Positions 23,588 to 26,337 of a stretch of 26,337 nt of DNA are shown piece by piece. The notes below the pieces were generated by a model. The model saw only the letters and a program-made list of their open reading frames with translations. It was not told the DNA's origin and did no database searches. The number at the start of each line of letters is the position of its first letter. Position 1 is the first letter of the stretch. The position numbers and the translations under genes were made by a program. This stretch comes from Minisyncoccota bacterium (GTDB lineage: Bacteria; Patescibacteriota; Minisyncoccia; Phycocordibacterales; UBA9973), in contig JAGNZX010000001.1 in NCBI GenBank assembly GCA_017984185.1, positions 1 through 26,337 on the forward strand. The letters run 5' to 3'.

Positions 23588-24791
23588 TAACCATTGTCAT
23601 CACCACGCTACCAGGAAATGTTACCCCGGAAAATGGTGACCACCCGCATTTTGTTTTTAATACATTTTGATTGATTGTAATTGGTTTACTCATATCTATT
23701 ACGGTCAACGAGCCCACAAACCCCTCTCTCAACTCTCCATATTTATTTTTAGAAAATTGATTAAAAAAAACACCAGGATTAACACTACAAACTCGTGCAA
23801 CTTTTTCAGCTGTGAAACCGTGTTCTTTGATTAACCACGTGGTAAAAGGCCCAAAAGTATCAAGATGGGGCATACCAGAAATACCTTTTTCTTTTTCTTG
23901 CATTGTATGCGGAGCATGATCTGTGGCTAGAAAATCAATACCCCCATTGCTTAGTGCTTCGATTAGAGCCAACCTGTTTTCTTTTGTTTGTCTAATTGGC
24001 GGATTCACTTGTAAATCTTTTTTATTTAAATTTGGCATAGTTTCATCAAAAAAAAGATGGTGCGGGGTAATTTCTACAGTTACATTTACTCCGCGATTTT
24101 TGGCCTCGGTAATTTTACGGACTGCTTCTATGGTTGAAGCGTGACAAATTTTTCCATTGATTTTATATTTTTCAATTAAATACAGAGCAAAATCTACTGC
24201 GGAAATTTCAGCCGAAGCTGGACGTCTAGCTTCGTGGGTCGAAGCATTTTTGTTTTCTTCTAGTTGTTTGGGGTCTTCGCAATGAAAACTAACATTTTCT
24301 CCAGAATATTTAGCTATAGCTTTTTCCAAATCTTCTTGATTGGTAAAAAATAATTCACCAATCGAATGCCCCATAAAAACTTTGTATGGAACTTTTTTTG
24401 AAAGAGGTTTAGTGTTATTCCCAATACCAGCATACAAAACAATTGGTACAACAGAATTTTTAGTTAATAAATTCTTGTCGTCATAACTTTTATCGTCGAT
24501 TGGTGGTGTCAGATTGTTTGGCATATCCAAGAATGCCACAACTCCCCCATTTACTGCCGCTTGTGAAGCAGAAATAAAATCTTCTTTATGATCTTGACTA
24601 TGATCGACACACTCTCTGGCGTGCACATGCAAATCTATAAATCCCGGGAAAATTAATTCTTCTGTAAAAACAAAATCGGCCTCACCTTTTGTTTCGCAAA
24701 TTTTTGCAATCAAACCAGTGGTTTGGTCGATTTCAATTCGCCCTCTTTTGGTCTGACTACTATTTACAATTAATCCTTCAATACTAAGCAT
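23562..24791 (-). CDS. pyrC: Dihydroorotase
   Basis: It cyclises N-carbamoyl-aspartate to dihydroorotate, step 3 of the pathway. The 409-aa amidohydrolase carries metal ligands H55 and H57 (FIDLHVHARE), K137 (YKVFMG, in the position of the carboxylated Lys of CAD-type dihydroorotase), H170 (FHCED), H217 (CHAST) and D291 (TDHAPH). It is first in the operon. The ATG at 24791 has no SD. It overlaps the stop of a 41-codon leader ORF (ATGCTTAG), so initiation probably depends on terminating ribosomes. A terminator hairpin lies 12 nt upstream of the ATG. Confidence 0.95.
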   Translation of the reverse strand: MLSIEGLIVNSSQTKRGRIEIDQTTGLIAKICETKGEADFVFTEELIFPGFIDLHVHARECVDHSQDHKEDFISASQAAVNGGVVAFLDMPNNLTPPIDDKSYDDKNLLTKNSVVPIVLYAGIGNNTKPLSKKVPYKVFMGHSIGELFFTNQEDLEKAIAKYSGENVSFHCEDPKQLEENKNASTHEARRPASAEISAVDFALYLIEKYKINGKICHASTIEAVRKITEAKNRGVNVTVEITPHHLFFDETMPNLNKKDLQVNPPIRQTKENRLALIEALSNGGIDFLATDHAPHTMQEKEKGISGMPHLDTFGPFTTWLIKEHGFTAEKVARVCSVNPGVFFNQFSKNKYGELREGFVGSLTVIDMSKPITINQNVLKTKCGWSPFSGVTFPGSVVMTMVNGKIYDKR

Positions 24792-24909
24792 AAAATTTAG
24801 ACAAAAAAATAACCCCGACAGGGGCTTTTGTAATAACAGAAATATTAAATTCAGAAATAAAGTATTGTGAGGTGTTTTTAGTATTTACCTTTTTTATTAC
24901 TTTACACAT
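24784..24909 (-). CDS. Putative pyr leader peptide (pyrL-like), 41 aa
   Basis: ATG at 24909 begins 8 nt after a -10 hexamer (TAACAT). The ORF encodes MCKVIKKVNTKNTSQYF... and runs 41 codons straight through the terminator hairpin, where APVGV is encoded by the stem. It stops at 24784, overlapping the pyrC start by 8 nt in a different frame. E. coli pyrL has 44 codons and the same layout: leader ORF crossing the attenuator, U-rich pause region before it. Upstream in-frame Met codons exist, but they precede the predicted transcription start. This is a structural inference; the peptide itself need not have a function. Confidence 0.55.
   Translation of the reverse strand: MCKVIKKVNTKNTSQYFISEFNISVITKAPVGVIFLSKFYA
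24803..24826 (-). terminator. Intrinsic terminator/attenuator in the pyr leader
   Basis: On the minus strand AGCCCC, loop TGTC, GGGGTT, then ATTTTTTTG. It sits between the pyr promoter and pyrC, 12 nt before the ATG and within the leader ORF, so it can only act on transcripts entering the operon. Confidence 0.7.
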
Positions 24910-24917
24910 TAGGTAAG

Positions 24918-24946
24918 ATGTTAGCACGGCTTGAAAAAGTTTGCAA
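24918..24946 (-). promoter_or_regulatory. pyr operon promoter
   Basis: On the minus strand TTGCAA (24946-24941), 17 bp, TAACAT (24923-24918). It overlaps the divergent clpP promoter. The predicted start is at or next to the leader ATG (24909). Confidence 0.5.
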
Positions 24947-24958
24947 TTCATATATACT
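24931..24958 (+). promoter_or_regulatory. clpP promoter (leaderless)
   Basis: TTGAAA (24931-24936), 16 bp, TATACT (24953-24958), then 6 nt to the ATG at 24965. The GGAG directly before the ATG is only 1 nt away, too close for an SD. Confidence 0.65.
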
Positions 24959-24964
24959 TGGAGC

Positions 24965-25570
24965 ATGTTAATACCCACAGTTATTGAAAAAAGTCAGTTT
25001 GGTGAGCGAGCTTATGATATTTACTCAAGGCTTTTGCGTGAACGTATTATATTTTTAGCTGGCCCCATAGACGACCACACAGCAAATATCGTCATAGCTC
25101 AACTTCTATTCTTGGAATCCGAAGATTCAAAGAAAGATATTTACTTATATGTAAACTCCCCAGGCGGATCAGTCACCGCAACTATGGCTATTGTCGACAC
25201 AATGAACCATGTTCGCCCAGATGTAGCTACTTTCTGTGTTGGTATTGCTGCTTCCGGTGGAGCAATAGTCCTTTCGTCTGGCAAAAAGGGTAAAAGATTC
25301 ATTTTACCAAACGCTGAAGTCATGATTCACCAACCCCTAGGTGGCGTCGAAGGTCAAGCCACCGACATAGCAATTACTGCCAAGCATATCTTGAAAACTC
25401 GTGACAATCTAAACAAGCTTTTAGCTAAAAACACTGGAAAAGCCCTATCTCAGGTAGAAAAAGACGTTGAAAGAGACTTTTTTATGGACGCTGAAGAATC
25501 TAAAAAATACGGTATTATCGACGAAATTGTGACCAAATCCAAGGCTCCAGTGGTTGACAAAAAGGCCTAA
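24965..25570 (+). CDS. clpP: ATP-dependent Clp protease proteolytic subunit
   Basis: This serine protease forms the double-heptamer chamber fed by ClpX or ClpA/C. It has 201 aa from the ATG at 24965; a TTG at 24941 in the same frame lies between the -35 and -10 elements and is rejected. The catalytic triad is S97 (GIAASGGA; usual AASMGA), H122 (MIHQPLGG) and D171 (ERDFFM). The N-terminus LIPTVIEKSQFGERAYDIYSRLL is the usual ClpP start, processed or not. It stands alone: clpX is not adjacent, and rny follows after 225 bp with its own promoter. Confidence 0.97.
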   Translation: MLIPTVIEKSQFGERAYDIYSRLLRERIIFLAGPIDDHTANIVIAQLLFLESEDSKKDIYLYVNSPGGSVTATMAIVDTMNHVRPDVATFCVGIAASGGAIVLSSGKKGKRFILPNAEVMIHQPLGGVEGQATDIAITAKHILKTRDNLNKLLAKNTGKALSQVEKDVERDFFMDAEESKKYGIIDEIVTKSKAPVVDKKA

Positions 25571-25579
25571 ATTTCAAGA

Positions 25580-25608
25580 TAGACAAAACCCAAACTATTT
25601 GTTATACT
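25580..25608 (+). promoter_or_regulatory. rny promoter
   Basis: TAGACA (25580-25585), 17 bp, TGT-TATACT (25603-25608). This gives a leader of about 180 nt before rny, one of the few long leaders here. Confidence 0.55.
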
Positions 25609-25677
25609 AAAAACGTTGAATTTTAAAAATTTATTTCGTTTATTTAACGTTGGTCTTAAGGGAATGTACCATATATT

Positions 25678-25764
25678 ATGAAGTCTTCAAGCGAAAATAT
25701 TAAGGATAGTTTCAAAAAAATAACTTCAGTCTTCACTTCTAGGAAAATTAAACTAGATATATAG
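25678..25764 (+). CDS. Possible 28-codon upstream ORF in the rny leader
   Basis: MKSSSENIKDSFKKITSVF... ends with TAG 31 nt before the rny ATG. It is a short basic amphipathic peptide with no SD. It may be a regulatory upstream ORF or chance; low confidence. Confidence 0.25.
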   Translation: MKSSSENIKDSFKKITSVFTSRKIKLDI

Positions 25765-25795
25765 TGGCACGTTCTTGTGAGCTGACACAAAGCTT

Positions 25796-26337
25796 ATGAG
25801 TACACTAACAATAATTCTAATAGGATCCGGGGTTCTACTCCTTGGTATTTTAGTTGGATATTATCTTCGTTTTATCGTCGCCCTTGGCAAGCGTCGATCG
25901 ATCGAAATCGATATCAAACAAATGATGGTCAGCGCCAAAGAAGAATCTCAGCGTATACTAGATGAAGCCAAGAAAAAATCTGAGGAGCAATTAAATGCTT
26001 CTCGAGAAGAAGAAAAAAAGAAGGGTCAGGAGTTGAAAGAAACCGAGAAAAGACTTATCAAAAAAGATGAGTTTTTAGACGCGCGTCAGATGGAGATCAA
26101 CAAAGAAGTCGAGAATATTAAATTAAAGGTTGATGAGATAAAAAAAATCCAAGAAAAAGTATTAAAGATTGAAGCTGAAAAAATCACCGAACTAGAGAGA
26201 GTGGCCAAGCTTTCTGAAGTACAAGCTAAAGATGAATTATTAAAAGATATTGAAAGAAAATACGAAGAAGATATCTTGATAAAAATCCAAAAACTCGAAA
26301 ATTCTAATGAAGAAAAATTGGAAACTAGGGCTCGGGA
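25796..26337 (+). CDS. rny: Ribonuclease Y, N-terminal part (cut by window edge)
   Basis: This membrane-anchored endoribonuclease starts mRNA decay. Only the first 180 codons are present. One membrane helix (about 4-24, LTIILIGSGVLLLGILVGYYL) is followed by the long charged coiled coil typical of RNase Y, with SAKEESQRILDEAKKKSEE and then LERVAKLSEVQAKDELLKDIE, which corresponds to the family's LExIAxLTxEEAKxxLL segment. The KH and HD domains lie beyond the window. The start at 25796 matches the family (hydrophobic helix at once) but has no SD. It is preceded by a leader of about 180 nt from its own promoter. Confidence 0.92.
   Translation, partial: MSTLTIILIGSGVLLLGILVGYYLRFIVALGKRRSIEIDIKQMMVSAKEESQRILDEAKKKSEEQLNASREEEKKKGQELKETEKRLIKKDEFLDARQMEINKEVENIKLKVDEIKKIQEKVLKIEAEKITELERVAKLSEVQAKDELLKDIERKYEEDILIKIQKLENSNEEKLETRAR

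Noticed and set aside
24941..24964. clpP starting at TTG 24941
   Set aside because: The codon lies between the -35 and -10 of the clpP promoter, so it would not be transcribed. The ATG at 24965 gives the usual ClpP N-terminus.
24910..24978. Longer 64-codon version of the pyr leader ORF
   Set aside because: The upstream codons precede the predicted transcription start and run through the promoter; only the part from 24909 would be in the mRNA.
1..26337. tRNA/rRNA genes, CRISPR arrays, insertion sequences, integrase or attachment sites
   Set aside because: No cloverleaf, spaced direct repeats, transposase/integrase motif or target duplication was recognised by eye. A tRNAscan or Infernal run would be needed to exclude small RNAs.

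Overview
The window looks like a piece of a Candidate Phyla Radiation (Patescibacteria, probably Parcubacteria-like) genome. The basis is AT-rich DNA, very tight gene packing with overlapping convergent and same-strand genes, a type IV pilus locus with large Parcubacteria-style pseudopilins, a trigger factor without a PPIase domain, and several slightly shortened or altered core enzymes. TGA is used as a stop (for example the gene ending at 5637), so the standard bacterial code fits. The lineage is inferred from style and protein features, because no marker gene was searched.

Layout. 1-1409 (-) is the N-terminal part of recJ, carrying an in-frame inverted-repeat insertion. 1446-1805 (+) is a HIT-family hydrolase. 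1789-3656 (-) is pgk-tpiA, with all ends overlapping. 3694-7091 (+) holds three pilin-like genes. 7094-10876 (-) holds a coiled-coil protein, pilC and pilB. 10944-13403 (-) is a large secreted Ig-like protein. 13446-13990 is a conspicuously GC-rich, self-contained lipoprotein-like cassette with its own strong Shine-Dalgarno (SD) site, structured 5' leader and terminator. 14000-14211 is a divergent control region with two tandem DnaA boxes and a stem-loop in the nusA leader. 14212-18359 (+) is nusA, ppa, a secreted hendecad-repeat protein, a small membrane protein and a PPIase-less trigger factor. 18363-24791 (-) is a compact pyrC-carA-carB-pyrB operon for the first three steps of pyrimidine synthesis. 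24965-25570 (+) is clpP. 25796 to the end (+) is the N-terminal part of rny (RNase Y).

Two regulatory themes stand out. First, almost every gene that begins a transcription unit has a good -10 hexamer (TATAAT, TATACT, TAAAAT or TACAAT) exactly 6-8 nt before its ATG and no usable SD, so leaderless mRNA appears to be the default here. The GC-rich cassette, nusA and rny are the exceptions. Second, the pyr operon is preceded by a 41-codon leader ORF that reads through an intrinsic terminator and stops inside the pyrC start region. This is the same architecture as the pyrL attenuator of enterobacterial pyrBI, and I regard it as the best candidate for an undescribed system in the window.

Functionally, the pilus genes (three pseudopilins, the PilB motor, the PilC platform and the neighbouring secreted Ig-like protein) form a surface-attachment unit. 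carA, carB, pyrC and pyrB together encode the same activities as the animal CAD polyprotein, and CarA and CarB carry sequence signatures that resemble CAD. pyrD, pyrE and pyrF are not in the window. I saw no tRNA, rRNA, CRISPR array, transposase or integrase.
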